Of a stretch of 18,438 nt of DNA, positions 6,598 through 14,541 are shown piece after piece. The stretch is from Porphyromonadaceae bacterium UBA2720 (GTDB taxonomy: Bacteria > Bacteroidota > Bacteroidia > Bacteroidales > Muribaculaceae): positions 1-18,438 of the forward strand of contig DEKO01000003.1 of the NCBI GenBank assembly GCA_002353885.1, written 5' to 3'. The position numbers and the translations under genes are program-made. The notes beneath the pieces are model-generated. The model was not told where the DNA came from. It worked only from the letters and a program-made list of their open reading frames with translations, and made no database searches. The number at the start of each line of letters is the position of its first letter. Positions within the stretch are counted from its first letter, which is position 1.

Positions 6598-8724
6598 TTA
6601 CAGACCGCGTGCTTTGAGCAGGGCGCTGGCGTCAGGCTCGGCCATTCCGGTGAAGTCGCTGAACATCTTCATCAAGTCGCCGGTGTTGCCACGGCTCAGC
6701 ACCTGGTCGCAGAATGCTTGACCCGTCTCGGGCTTGAGTGCACCACGTTGAGCAAAGATGTTGGCGATGTTCACGGCCAGCACTTCGGTCCACAGATAGC
6801 TGTAGTAGCCGGCAGCATAGCCGCCACCCCACACATGGTTAAAGTAGCTGGTGCGATAGCGGGGTGGAATCTGCGGGTTGAGCAGGCCAATCTCTTTCAG
6901 GGCATTGGTCTCAAACTCGGCAGCCTTGTCGGCTGTGGGAACATCCTTGGAGGCAAGCATGTGCCATGCCATGTCGGCACAGGTGGCGGCGAGGTTCTCG
7001 CCCAGGGCGTAGGCTGACTGGAAGTTGATGCTCTTGAGCATGCGCTCCTTGAGCTCGGCAGGCATCTGCTCACCGGTCTTGTAGTGGCGGGCATAGTTGT
7101 CAAACACCTCGGGTATCGAGGCGAACGACTCGTTGAACTGCGATGGCATCTCGACAAAGTCGCGAGCCACGCTGGTGCCACTCAGTGTGTAGTAGTTGCA
7201 GTCTGAGAGAATGCCGTGTAGGGCATGCCCAAACTCATGGAACATGGTCGTTACCTCGTCCCAGGTCAGCAACGAGGGCTGGCCTTCGGGTGCCTTGGCA
7301 TTGTTGCACACATTGTAGATGATGGGCAGCTGGTTGCGCTGGCGGCTCTGCTTGGCGAAACCGTCCATCCATGCGCCGCCGCGCTTGGTGGGGCGGCGGA
7401 AGTAGTCGCAGTAGAACAGCGCCTTGGGCTTGCCTTCCTTGTCCAGCACCTCAAACACGCGCATGTCGGCGTGGTAGGTGGGGATGTCGGTGCGCTCCTT
7501 GAATTGCAGACCATAGACCTTGTTGGCGGCAAAGAACACGCCATTGATCAGCACGCTGTCGACGTTGAAGTAGGGCTTGACCTCCTCGTCACTGATGTTG
7601 AGTATCTCCTTCTTCATCTTGGCCGAGTAGTAGAAGCGGTCGTAGGGCTCGAGTTTGAAGTCGGGGCCCTCGGTTTTCTGTGCAAACTCCTCGATAGCCT
7701 TGGTCTCGGCCTCGGCCTTGGGTGTGTAGGCAGCAATCAGGTCCTTCAAGAAGTTATAGACGTTCTCAGGCTTTTGGGCCATGGTGTTCTCGAGCGAGTA
7801 TTCGGCATAGTTCTTATATCCCATCAGCTCGGCCTGCTCGGCACGCAGTTTGGCAATCTGCACCACCAGTGGATAGGAGTTGAACTTGTTGGTGCCGTCG
7901 CAGCGATTGATCGATGCCTCATAGACCTTGCGGCGCAGGTCACGGTTGTCCAGGCTGGCCAGCAGCGGCTGTTGGGTGGTGTTGACGATGACGATGGCAT
8001 AGGGGGCTTTCTTGCCCAGGCTCTCAGCATCCTTGGCGCACTGTGCCAGGTCGGCCTCGCTCAGTCCTGCCAAGTCTTCTTTCTTGTCGACCCACACCAC
8101 GGCGTTGTTGGTGGCGTCAGGCACCAACTCGCCCCACTGTTGCTGCAGGTCGGCAATCTTGAGGTTGATTTCCTTCATGCGCTCCATCTGTTGCTCGTTG
8201 AGCAAGGCACCGTTGCGCACAAACTCCTTGTAGGTCTCTTCAAGCAGTTTCTTGTCCTCGCCCTGCAGTTTCTCGAGGTCTCGGTCATAGACTTGCTTGA
8301 TGCGCTCAAACAATGGCTTGTTGAAGGCAATCTCGTTCTCCAGGTCTGTGAGTTTGGGCAAAATCTTCTTCTCTGTCTCGGCGATGACCGGTGTCTTGTC
8401 GGCCTCGACCAGGGCAAAGAAGATGCGGCTCACGCGGTCAAGCAGTTTGCCGCTCTCGTCGTAGGCCAGGATAGTGTTCTCAAACGTTGCCGAGTCCTTG
8501 TTCTCGACAATCTGCTTGATCTCGTCGCGCTTCTGCTTGATAGCTTCTTCCAGGGCGGGCAGGTAGTCCTTCTCCTGAATTTTGCTGAAGTCGGGCGCGC
8601 CGTAGGGCAGGGTGCTCTCTTGCAGCAACGGGTTGTTGCTTGCATCCTTGCATGCGGTGAGCTGTGTCACACCAGTGGCCAGCATCACAGCCATCATTCC
8701 TAATGTCATGAGTTTCTTTATCAT
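6598..8724 (-). CDS. dcp: M3-family zinc metallopeptidase (peptidyl-dipeptidase Dcp-like), lipoprotein
   Basis: A 708-residue oligopeptidase that would release C-terminal dipeptides from short peptides. The zinc site is His496-Glu497-x-x-His500 in FHEFGHALHG, with the third ligand probably Glu525 in DFVEMPSQ. The substrate-binding tyrosine-rich segment HVWGGGYAAGYYSYLW (630-645) is typical of M3 enzymes. The length fits Dcp (about 680-710). The N-terminus is a lipoprotein signal with lipobox LTAC (Cys25), so the enzyme should be membrane-anchored on the periplasmic side, as in many Bacteroidota. The ATG at 8724 gives this signal and follows a promoter core 47 bp upstream. Oligopeptidase A is the alternative name within the same family. 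Large open frames lie antisense to this gene, which I treat as composition artefacts. Confidence 0.95.
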   Translation of the reverse strand: MIKKLMTLGMMAVMLATGVTQLTACKDASNNPLLQESTLPYGAPDFSKIQEKDYLPALEEAIKQKRDEIKQIVENKDSATFENTILAYDESGKLLDRVSRIFFALVEADKTPVIAETEKKILPKLTDLENEIAFNKPLFERIKQVYDRDLEKLQGEDKKLLEETYKEFVRNGALLNEQQMERMKEINLKIADLQQQWGELVPDATNNAVVWVDKKEDLAGLSEADLAQCAKDAESLGKKAPYAIVIVNTTQQPLLASLDNRDLRRKVYEASINRCDGTNKFNSYPLVVQIAKLRAEQAELMGYKNYAEYSLENTMAQKPENVYNFLKDLIAAYTPKAEAETKAIEEFAQKTEGPDFKLEPYDRFYYSAKMKKEILNISDEEVKPYFNVDSVLINGVFFAANKVYGLQFKERTDIPTYHADMRVFEVLDKEGKPKALFYCDYFRRPTKRGGAWMDGFAKQSRQRNQLPIIYNVCNNAKAPEGQPSLLTWDEVTTMFHEFGHALHGILSDCNYYTLSGTSVARDFVEMPSQFNESFASIPEVFDNYARHYKTGEQMPAELKERMLKSINFQSAYALGENLAATCADMAWHMLASKDVPTADKAAEFETNALKEIGLLNPQIPPRYRTSYFNHVWGGGYAAGYYSYLWTEVLAVNIANIFAQRGALKPETGQAFCDQVLSRGNTGDLMKMFSDFTGMAEPDASALLKARGL

Positions 8725-8770
8725 TTTAGCAGTTGTTTATGTGAGTGTGATTAATTGTTTTCTCAGCCTA

Positions 8771-8798
8771 CAAAGATAGTGATTTTTGTGTAAACCAA
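8771..8798 (-). promoter_or_regulatory. Promoter for the M3 peptidase gene
   Basis: On the minus strand the core TATCTTTG (plus-strand CAAAGATA at 8771-8778) matches TAnnTTTG. A TTG at 8796-8798 (minus strand) gives a spacer of 17 bp, slightly short. The predicted leader is about 40 nt. Confidence 0.6.
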
Positions 8799-8828
8799 TC
8801 GTCGATATCCTAAAAAATGTGCAATTGC

Positions 8829-8859
8829 TTGCAACTTTGCAACAAAATGCCTACCTTTG
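8829..8859 (+). promoter_or_regulatory. Promoter for the ROK kinase gene
   Basis: The core TACCTTTG at 8852-8859 matches TAnnTTTG exactly. A TTG at 8829-8831 lies 20 bp upstream. A second near-core, CAACTTTG (8832-8839), overlaps. The leader is about 45 nt and AT-rich without a Shine-Dalgarno sequence. It is divergent from the peptidase promoter, with about 73 bp between the two cores. Confidence 0.7.
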
Positions 8860-8909
8860 TGCCAAATTGACGAAACAACCAATAAATTTTTCAATAAACT
8901 TCAAGAACA

Positions 8910-9875
8910 ATGGCAAAACCCTATGTAATTGGTATCGACATGGGCGGAACGAACACCGCCTTCGGTATCGTCGACGCGCGTGGCAACGTCATCGCCAGCG
9001 ACTCAATCAAGACAGGCAAGCACAGCAACTTTGACGACTATGTAGATGAACTCTACACCGAGGTGACTCGTGTCATCGAGGCCAATGACGCTGTGGGCAA
9101 AATCAATGGCATCGGCATCGGTGCGCCCAACGGCAACTATTATACCGGCATGATTGAGGGAGCTCCCAACCTGCCTTGGCCCAGTCCCATACCCTTGGCC
9201 GAGAAAATTTCGACCAAGTTTGGTATCCCCTGTGTGGTGACCAACGACGCCAATGCTGCAGCCATCGGCGAGATGACCTATGGTGCTGCACGAGGCATGA
9301 AGGACTTTATCATGATCACGCTGGGCACCGGCGTGGGCAGCGGCATTGTGGTCAACGGCCAGATGGTCTATGGTCACGACGGGTTTGCCGGCGAACTGGG
9401 CCATGTGATCATGAAACGCAACAATGGCCGCATGTGCGGTTGTGGTCGCACAGGCTGCCTCGAGGCTTACTGCTCGGCAACGGGTGTGGCACGCACGGCA
9501 CGCGAGTTCCTCGAGATTCGCAGCGACGAGTCCAAGTTGCGCGACCTCAATGCCGAGGACATCACCAGCAAGGATGTGTTTGACGCAGCCATGGCGGGCG
9601 ACAAGCTGGCCAAGGAGATCTTTGACTACACGGGCAAGATTTTGGGCGAGGCTCTGGCCGACTTTACCGCATTCTCGGCTCCCGAGGCATTCGTCATCTT
9701 CGGCGGACTGGCCAAGAGCGGCGACCTGATCATGAACCCCATCAAGGACGCGTTTGAGAAGAACGTGCTGCCCCTGTGGCGTGGCAAGGTCAAGATCCTC
9801 TTCAGCGAGATGAAGGAGGCCGACGCCGCCATCCTGGGCGCTTCGGCACTGGGCTGGGAGGTCAAGGAGGACTAA
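8910..9875 (+). CDS. ROK-family sugar kinase (glucokinase-like)
   Basis: An ATP-dependent cytoplasmic sugar kinase, 321 residues, the usual size for ROK glucokinases. Visible motifs are the N-terminal phosphate loop DMGGTN (10-15), the catalytic-base region NDANAAAIGE (Asp113), the second phosphate motif TLGTGVGSGIV (137-147), the sugar-binding GELGH (161-165) and the ROK zinc motif CGCGRTGCLE with Cys176, Cys178 and Cys183. There is no N-terminal helix-turn-helix, so it is an enzyme and not a ROK repressor. Glucose is the likely substrate, but N-acetylmannosamine or other hexoses cannot be excluded from sequence. It has its own promoter and is closed by a strong terminator. Confidence 0.92.
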   Translation: MAKPYVIGIDMGGTNTAFGIVDARGNVIASDSIKTGKHSNFDDYVDELYTEVTRVIEANDAVGKINGIGIGAPNGNYYTGMIEGAPNLPWPSPIPLAEKISTKFGIPCVVTNDANAAAIGEMTYGAARGMKDFIMITLGTGVGSGIVVNGQMVYGHDGFAGELGHVIMKRNNGRMCGCGRTGCLEAYCSATGVARTAREFLEIRSDESKLRDLNAEDITSKDVFDAAMAGDKLAKEIFDYTGKILGEALADFTAFSAPEAFVIFGGLAKSGDLIMNPIKDAFEKNVLPLWRGKVKILFSEMKEADAAILGASALGWEVKED

Positions 9876-9903
9876 ATGCTACAGCCATAGGACTCTACAC
9901 CAT

Positions 9904-9931
9904 TAAAAAGGAGGCGTTTGCCTCCTTTTTA
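9904..9931 (+). terminator. Rho-independent terminator after the ROK kinase
   Basis: Twelve-base perfect arms (TAAAAAGGAGGC and GCCTCCTTTTTA) flank a GTTT loop; the T-run forms the distal arm. It lies 28 bp after the stop codon and is nearly symmetrical. Confidence 0.85.
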
Positions 9932-9953
9932 CGATTTTTGTGCCCAGCGCACG

Positions 9954-9983
9954 TTGGTATATCATCGTTTTTTTTTATCTTTG
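9954..9983 (+). promoter_or_regulatory. Promoter for the MarC-family gene
   Basis: The core TATCTTTG at 9976-9983 is preceded by TTG at 9954-9956 with a 19-bp spacer. The leader to the ATG at 10006 is about 16 nt. Confidence 0.72.
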
Positions 9984-10005
9984 CACAACATAATCAACAA
10001 TCGCT

Positions 10006-10584
10006 ATGGGAGCAATCAATCTCACACACATCTTCAGTGCAACGCTGGTGTTGCTCAGTATCATCGACATTGTGGGCTCGGTGCCCATCATCCTGGACTT
10101 CAGGGCCAAGGGTAAGGAGGTCAATGCCCTCAAGGCCACCATCTATTCGACCATACTGATGGTGGGCTTCTATTATGGCGGAAACTGGATTCTCAACGTG
10201 TTCAACTGCAACATACAGTCGTTTGCCACGGCAGGCGGTTTCCTGCTCTTCTTGATGGCGCTGGAAATGATACTTGATGTCGAGATTTTCAAGAACAATG
10301 CCCCGTCGGGTGGGGCGACACTGGTGCCCTTGGTGTTCCCGCTGCTGGCGGGGGCAGGCGTGCTCACCACGCTCATTTCGCTCAAGGCGTTGTATGACGA
10401 CATCAACATCTTCATCGCTCTGGCCATCAACATGCTGTGGGTCTACATCGTCATCCGCTCGACCGACCGCGTGCAGCACCTGCTGGGCGAGGCGGGTATC
10501 TACTTCTCACGCAAGTTCTTCGGCATCATCCTGCTGGCCATGTCGGTCAAGATGATGACCGAGAACATCGCCAAACTCTTCTGA
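10006..10584 (+). CDS. MarC-family integral membrane protein
   Basis: 192 residues with about six hydrophobic helices, the size and spacing of the MarC/UPF0056 family. Recognisable pieces are the N-terminal TLVLLSIIDIVGSVPIIL, the glycine-containing helix FATAGGFLLFLMALEMIL, and the PLVFPLLAGAGVLTTLISL segment matching the family's P-x-x-x-P-L-x-x-G-P-G motif (here GAG in place of GPG). The protein lies in the inner membrane. The family name came from an early link to multiple antibiotic resistance that was later not supported, so transport function is unknown. It has a good promoter of its own. The next gene starts 39 bp downstream with no terminator between them, so the two may be partly co-transcribed. 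Confidence 0.88.
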   Translation: MGAINLTHIFSATLVLLSIIDIVGSVPIILDFRAKGKEVNALKATIYSTILMVGFYYGGNWILNVFNCNIQSFATAGGFLLFLMALEMILDVEIFKNNAPSGGATLVPLVFPLLAGAGVLTTLISLKALYDDINIFIALAINMLWVYIVIRSTDRVQHLLGEAGIYFSRKFFGIILLAMSVKMMTENIAKLF

Positions 10585-10623
10585 CAGTTCACCTTATTGT
10601 TTAACTATATTCGATCTTACACA

Positions 10624-12213
10624 ATGAAGAAATTATTTACTCTAGTGTTGATGATGATGGGTGCCATGACCATGATGGCACAGTGGCAGCCCAGTGACAT
10701 GAATGCAACCCAGCTTGACAAGCCTGGAATGAGCGGACAAACCCAGATGAAGACCATCCGCACCGACGACGGTAAGATTATCCTCACTTGGCTCCGATGG
10801 TCCGAGGGATTAACCTATAACGACCCAGGGTCGGGCTACTACCTGCACCTGCAGGTGTTTGATGCCAATGGCGTGCCTCAGTTTGGCGACGAGGGCATCA
10901 TTGTGAGCTCGCAGCAGACAGGCTCATCGACCACCGACTATGGTCTGGCGTTGGCCGACAACGGCGACATCATCATGGCCTATACTGATGCCCGCAGCTC
11001 GCAGACCGCTGACCGCGAGATTTGGGAGGTATACCTCTATCGCTACGACCAGCAGGGCAACCCCGTATGGGATGCCGACGGTGTGCAGTTCTTTACACCC
11101 TCGACCGCACAGGAGCGCAACGACATGGCGCCCAACCTGTGTGTCAGTGGCGACAACATCTATGCTTGCATGGCGCACACCGAGTGGACCGAGACTGCAA
11201 CTGTGTCAAACTACCAGTTGCAGTGCTTCGATGCCGATGGCGTCGCACAATGGGATGACAATATGATTTTCGAAACCAGCATGCTCATGCTGCAGCCCTG
11301 CGTCGACGGCGATGTATATGTGCTGTGTGGCAACGCCGACAAGGGCTTGGACGCTCAGCGCCTGAATGCAGCCGGTGAGCGTGTCTGGGCCGAACTGGTC
11401 AACATCGATGAGGGACCGCTCGCGGGCCGATTCTTCTTCCCCAAGCCCCAATGTGAGGTTGATGCCGACGGTGGCCTGATGCTCACCTATCGCAAGCTGG
11501 AGTCGTTCACCGGCTACCAGGTGGTGAATCACATCACTGCCGATGGCCAGGTGTTGCCACAGGGCGGTGTGATGTGCCACGGCAGTGTCGACGGTGACGC
11601 CAACGATGGCATTATGGCCATGCGTGACGACCAGGCAATGGTGGCCTGGGCGCAGTCGCTGGACAATGAAAACATGTATGTCAACAAGTTTAGCATCGAT
11701 GGCGACTATATGTTGCCGGGCGACTACTTCTATGGCCGGGCTCTGGACAGCGGCAGCAGCTGGGGCTACACCCCTGTCAAGGTCATCCCGCAGGAGGACG
11801 GTTGGGTCATTCTCTATGGTAACTCTACCAGTTGGAACGGTGCCAACTTCATGGTGGTCAAGCTCGATGATGACGGCGAGACGCTGTGGAGCAAGCAAAT
11901 CTGCGAGGACGACTTCAAGACCAGCGGATTGTCGGTGGTCTATGACGAGAAATACGCCTATATCTTCTACACCCAGGAAGAGCAGTATGACGACAATTGG
12001 AACGACATTCCAGGCTCGGGCGGCATGTATGTCATGTGCGTTGACATCAACCCGGGCAACACTGCCATCAACGATGTCAATGCCGCACAGGGAGGCACGC
12101 AGCAAATCTTTAACATCAAGGGGCAGCGTGTCGACCAGATGCAGCCTGGTGTGAACATCGTGCGCACCATCGCAGCTGACGGCTCTGTCAAGACTGTCAA
12201 GGTGGTCAAGTAA
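10624..12213 (+). CDS. Secreted protein of unknown function with T9SS-like C-terminal domain
   Basis: 529 residues. It begins with a signal peptide (MKKLFTLVLMMMGAMTMMAQ); the ATG at 10624 is preferred over an in-frame upstream ATG at 10597 because it starts this signal. The body contains recurring units of the type FDANGVPQFGDEGI, YDQQGNPVWDADGV, FDADGVAQWDDNMI and LNAAGERVWAE, spaced by beta-rich stretches such as GKIILTWLRW. This suggests a beta-propeller or similar repeat scaffold. The last 50 residues (IFNIKGQRVDQMQPGVNIVR, then DGSVKTVKVVK) resemble the type IX secretion sorting domain (type A-like) seen in Bacteroidales surface proteins. The protein is therefore probably exported to the cell surface or medium. 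No enzymatic motif was seen, and its ligand is unknown. Confidence 0.72.
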   Translation: MKKLFTLVLMMMGAMTMMAQWQPSDMNATQLDKPGMSGQTQMKTIRTDDGKIILTWLRWSEGLTYNDPGSGYYLHLQVFDANGVPQFGDEGIIVSSQQTGSSTTDYGLALADNGDIIMAYTDARSSQTADREIWEVYLYRYDQQGNPVWDADGVQFFTPSTAQERNDMAPNLCVSGDNIYACMAHTEWTETATVSNYQLQCFDADGVAQWDDNMIFETSMLMLQPCVDGDVYVLCGNADKGLDAQRLNAAGERVWAELVNIDEGPLAGRFFFPKPQCEVDADGGLMLTYRKLESFTGYQVVNHITADGQVLPQGGVMCHGSVDGDANDGIMAMRDDQAMVAWAQSLDNENMYVNKFSIDGDYMLPGDYFYGRALDSGSSWGYTPVKVIPQEDGWVILYGNSTSWNGANFMVVKLDDDGETLWSKQICEDDFKTSGLSVVYDEKYAYIFYTQEEQYDDNWNDIPGSGGMYVMCVDINPGNTAINDVNAAQGGTQQIFNIKGQRVDQMQPGVNIVRTIAADGSVKTVKVVK

Positions 12214-12237
12214 TCGATTCGGTGACCAGAAAATTGT

Positions 12238-12271
12238 GCGGCAGCGTGATTGACACGTTGCCGCTTTTCTT
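12238..12271 (+). terminator. Rho-independent terminator
   Basis: Eleven-base arms GCGGCAGCGTG (12238-12248) and CACGTTGCCGC (12254-12264) pair with one G-T wobble around ATTGA. The tail is TTTTCTT. It closes the gene ending at 12213. Confidence 0.87.
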
Positions 12272-12311
12272 CATGTAATTGATATTGAAATGTAACTTAA
12301 GGGCGAAAAAA

Positions 12312-12342
12312 TTTGATGTTTTCAAAAAAATGTGTACCTTTG
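12312..12342 (+). promoter_or_regulatory. Canonical Bacteroidota promoter for the Omp28/dockerin gene
   Basis: TTTG at 12312-12315, a 19-bp spacer and TACCTTTG at 12335-12342 match both promoter boxes. The leader is about 50 nt and AT-rich. This is the best promoter in the window. Confidence 0.8.
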
Positions 12343-12400
12343 CGAACATAATTTAGCCTAATCACAATTATTTATTGTTTAATTTAAAACCAATGATTCT

Positions 12401-14221
12401 ATGAAGAAACTTCTAACTCTACTCATTGCATGGTTTGCGCTGGTGGGCGTGTGCCAGGCGCAGAATGGCCCATTTGTCGTCGGTTATTGCGACGGCCGGG
12501 TGGTTACGGTCGGTACGGCCGACTTCTATAGCAAAGAAAAGAAAATCTGGGTATCGGGTGCTGTCTTCATCCCGGCAGGTCAGGCCAAGACCCTGGCTGG
12601 CAACCGCATCGAGAAGATTCGTGCTGGTCTGGCCAGCAAGTCTAACGTCGACTCGCTGCGCGTGTGGATTCGCACCAGTCTCGACGGTGAGGATCTGGTG
12701 GCCGACACGATAACCAAGGCTACCACTCCCGCATTGGACAAGGGGTGGAATGAGTTCACGCTCGACACTCCATACGAGATTCCTGAGGACACCGAGGGCT
12801 TCTATATGGGCTATTCGTTCTATCAGAGGAGTACAACGATGGCTCTGTCCATCGTGATGAATCCCCAGCCCAACGGGCTGTTTGTGCAGTATGGTAACGG
12901 CGAGTGGACCGACCGCAGTGATCGCGGTGTGCTCTGCATCGAGGCTGATGTCTATGGCGACAACCTGCCCCAGCACGACCTGGCACTGCAAGGTGTGAGG
13001 GCCAGCAAGTATCTCTCGCTCAAGTCGGGCGAAATCGATGTCACGGCCACTGTGCGCAACATGGCTTTGGCCACCATCAGTGGCTACAAGGCTGTGTGCC
13101 AGTTCGAGGGCTATGACGAGCCCGTTGTAGTCGACATCAACAAGCCCATCGCTTACAACGAAATTCAGCAAGTCAACTTTGTGGTCAAGCCCGAGATGAT
13201 TACTACCGTGCCCGATGAGGCCGTCAACATGACGGTGACGCTGCAAGACCTGGCCGAGGGACAGGACATCAACATGGACAACAACTCGGCGCAGACGTCG
13301 TTCCTGGTCATCGACAACGTGTTTGTGCGCAACGTGCTGGTCGAGGAGTTCACCACCGAACAGTGCCCCAACTGCCCACGAGTGGCCGGATGGTTGCACG
13401 AGGCCATGGACAAGCCCGAGTTTGGCGATGTCATCTTGTGGGAGCACCATAGCGGATATTACTACGACAGCTTCACTACCGACTTCGACAAGACCTATGA
13501 GTGGTTCTACAACGATGGCGGCGGCACCTACGCTCCGGCACTGATGATGGATCGCTATCCCTTGTTGGCCAACACGCCGGTCGACCTTCCGGGCTCACTG
13601 GCACAACTCGAGGGAATGATCAGAGACCGTCAGGCCGAGCCGGCATTTGTCACCATCGACATCAAGGCCGGCTATCTCGACAATGGCCAGCTCAAGGTCA
13701 TCGTCACCGGCGAGCGTGCTCAGACCACCTTCACCACGCTGCCGCCGCGCATAACCGTCTCGCTGGTCGAGGACAACATCACCACCACCTCACAGGCAGG
13801 TGCTACTGGTGCATTCACTCACCACAATGTGGGACGCGCAGTCAACGCTGTCTGGGGCGAGGAGATTGTGTGGAATGGCAACAACTATCGCTATGAGTGC
13901 ACCTTCGATGTCAACGACGCTTGGGTCAAGGACAACCTGGGCATCATCGCCTTTGTCTCGGAGTATGATTCTAGCAATCCGGTTGCTTGTGGTGTGGCCA
14001 ACACCAATCTGTTGCGTGCCGACCGCTTTGGCGACATCAGTGAGGGTGTCACGGGCGATGTCACTGGTGACGGACAAGTCGACATTGCCGATGTCAACGG
14101 CATCATCGACATGATGCTGGGCAAGGCCGAGTCAATGAACATAGCCGATGTCACTGGCGACGGCCAGGTTGACATTGCCGATGTCAACGCCATCATCGAC
14201 ATGATGCTGGGCAAGCATTAA
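12401..14221 (+). CDS. Secreted Omp28-like protein with C-terminal dockerin-like repeat pair
   Basis: 606 residues. The signal peptide is MKKLLTLLIAWFALVGVCQAQ. Residues about 25-190 form a beta-rich N-terminal region with WIRTSLDGEDLV and GFYMGYSF. Residues about 190-305 look like a CARDB/Ig-like module (HDLALQGVRASKYLSLKSGE). Residues 308-540 match the Omp28 type: VLVEEFTTEQCPNCPRVAGWLHEA with a thioredoxin-like CxxC (Cys322, Cys325), then VILWEHHSGY. The end carries two near-identical 23-residue units (553-575 and 583-605), DVTGDGQVDIADVNGIIDMM and its copy. These fit the dockerin type I calcium loop D-x-(T/N)-x-D-G-x-V-x-x-x-D followed by a short helix. The protein is probably exported and anchored or assembled through this tail. 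It has its own promoter and ends before a repeat-rich gap. Confidence 0.82.
   Translation: MKKLLTLLIAWFALVGVCQAQNGPFVVGYCDGRVVTVGTADFYSKEKKIWVSGAVFIPAGQAKTLAGNRIEKIRAGLASKSNVDSLRVWIRTSLDGEDLVADTITKATTPALDKGWNEFTLDTPYEIPEDTEGFYMGYSFYQRSTTMALSIVMNPQPNGLFVQYGNGEWTDRSDRGVLCIEADVYGDNLPQHDLALQGVRASKYLSLKSGEIDVTATVRNMALATISGYKAVCQFEGYDEPVVVDINKPIAYNEIQQVNFVVKPEMITTVPDEAVNMTVTLQDLAEGQDINMDNNSAQTSFLVIDNVFVRNVLVEEFTTEQCPNCPRVAGWLHEAMDKPEFGDVILWEHHSGYYYDSFTTDFDKTYEWFYNDGGGTYAPALMMDRYPLLANTPVDLPGSLAQLEGMIRDRQAEPAFVTIDIKAGYLDNGQLKVIVTGERAQTTFTTLPPRITVSLVEDNITTTSQAGATGAFTHHNVGRAVNAVWGEEIVWNGNNYRYECTFDVNDAWVKDNLGIIAFVSEYDSSNPVACGVANTNLLRADRFGDISEGVTGDVTGDGQVDIADVNGIIDMMLGKAESMNIADVTGDGQVDIADVNAIIDMMLGKH
14057..14215 (+). 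repeat. 69-bp coding direct repeat encoding the dockerin-like units
   Basis: Copies at 14057-14125 and 14147-14215, separated by 21 bp, differ at only about five of 69 positions, one of which changes an amino acid (Gly to Ala). The DNA-level identity is higher than protein constraint alone would require. Confidence 0.85.
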
Positions 14222-14222
14222 C

Positions 14223-14325
14223 CAATGCACAATGCATAATGCACAATGGTTTTCGGTTTTCGGTTTTCTGCCACTACTGACAACTGATAACTGACAACTG
14301 CAATGCACAATGCATAATGCACAAT
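14223..14325. repeat. Intergenic 7-bp-period array with a perfect 25-bp direct repeat
   Basis: Reading in sevens from 14223 gives CAATGCA, CAATGCA, TAATGCA, CAATGGT, TTTCGGT, TTTCGGT, then GACAACT, GATAACT, GACAACT, and again the AATGCA family. The 25 bases at 14223-14247 recur exactly at 14301-14325. The array begins right after the stop of the dockerin-like gene. A short further heptad run (CAACTAC, TGAACTA, CAGAACT) sits at 14457-14477. Confidence 0.75.
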
Positions 14326-14342
14326 TTTCTGACTGGCTGTAG

Positions 14343-14425
14343 GGACGGCATCCCTATGCCGTCCGCCAACAGGGCTGCTAGCAACATTACCTTTTGTCGA
14401 GGCGGACGGCGCGGGAGCGCCGTCC
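14343..14425. repeat. Inverted pair of REP-like palindromes
   Basis: Two perfect 9-bp-arm hairpins are present. The first is GGACGGCAT/ATGCCGTCC (14343-14364, loop CCCT). The second is GGACGGCGC/GCGCCGTCC (14404-14425, loop GGGA). Each is followed or preceded on its inner side by GCC or GGC, so the inner sequences GCCGTCCGCC and GGCGGACGGC are also complementary (10 bp). The pair is therefore head-to-head, with 39 bp between hairpins. This stretch holds no gene. Confidence 0.7.
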
Positions 14426-14478
14426 ATACATGCAGCCATGTTGACCTCCCCTTCTGCAACTACTGAACTACAGAACTG

Positions 14479-14520
14479 CTAAAAAAGGGACTGCACCATC
14501 CAGTGCAGTCCCTTTTTTAG
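14479..14520. terminator. Perfect bidirectional terminator
   Basis: Eighteen-base perfect arms (14479-14496 and 14503-14520) with loop CATCCA. The A6 and T6 runs inside the arms give a T-tail in either direction. It lies between the plus-strand dockerin-like gene and the minus-strand gene ending at 14542, so it can serve both. Confidence 0.88.
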
Positions 14521-14541
14521 TATGACGGGCGATATGATGCC

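Noticed and set aside
7225..8703. A 492-codon open frame on the plus strand, antisense to the M3 peptidase gene
   Set aside because: It is low-complexity (Leu/Val/Gly-rich), has no domain, and mirrors codon bias of the clear zinc peptidase on the other strand.
10606..10613. TATATTCG as a promoter for the secreted protein gene at 10624
   Set aside because: It has one mismatch in the core and no TTG at proper spacing; read-through from the marC-like promoter is equally possible.
11206..13450. Long minus-strand open frames (299 and 343 codons) opposite the two secreted-protein genes
   Set aside because: The plus-strand genes have signal peptides, recognisable C-terminal domains and, for the second, a canonical promoter. 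The antisense products show only His/Val/Leu-rich composition.
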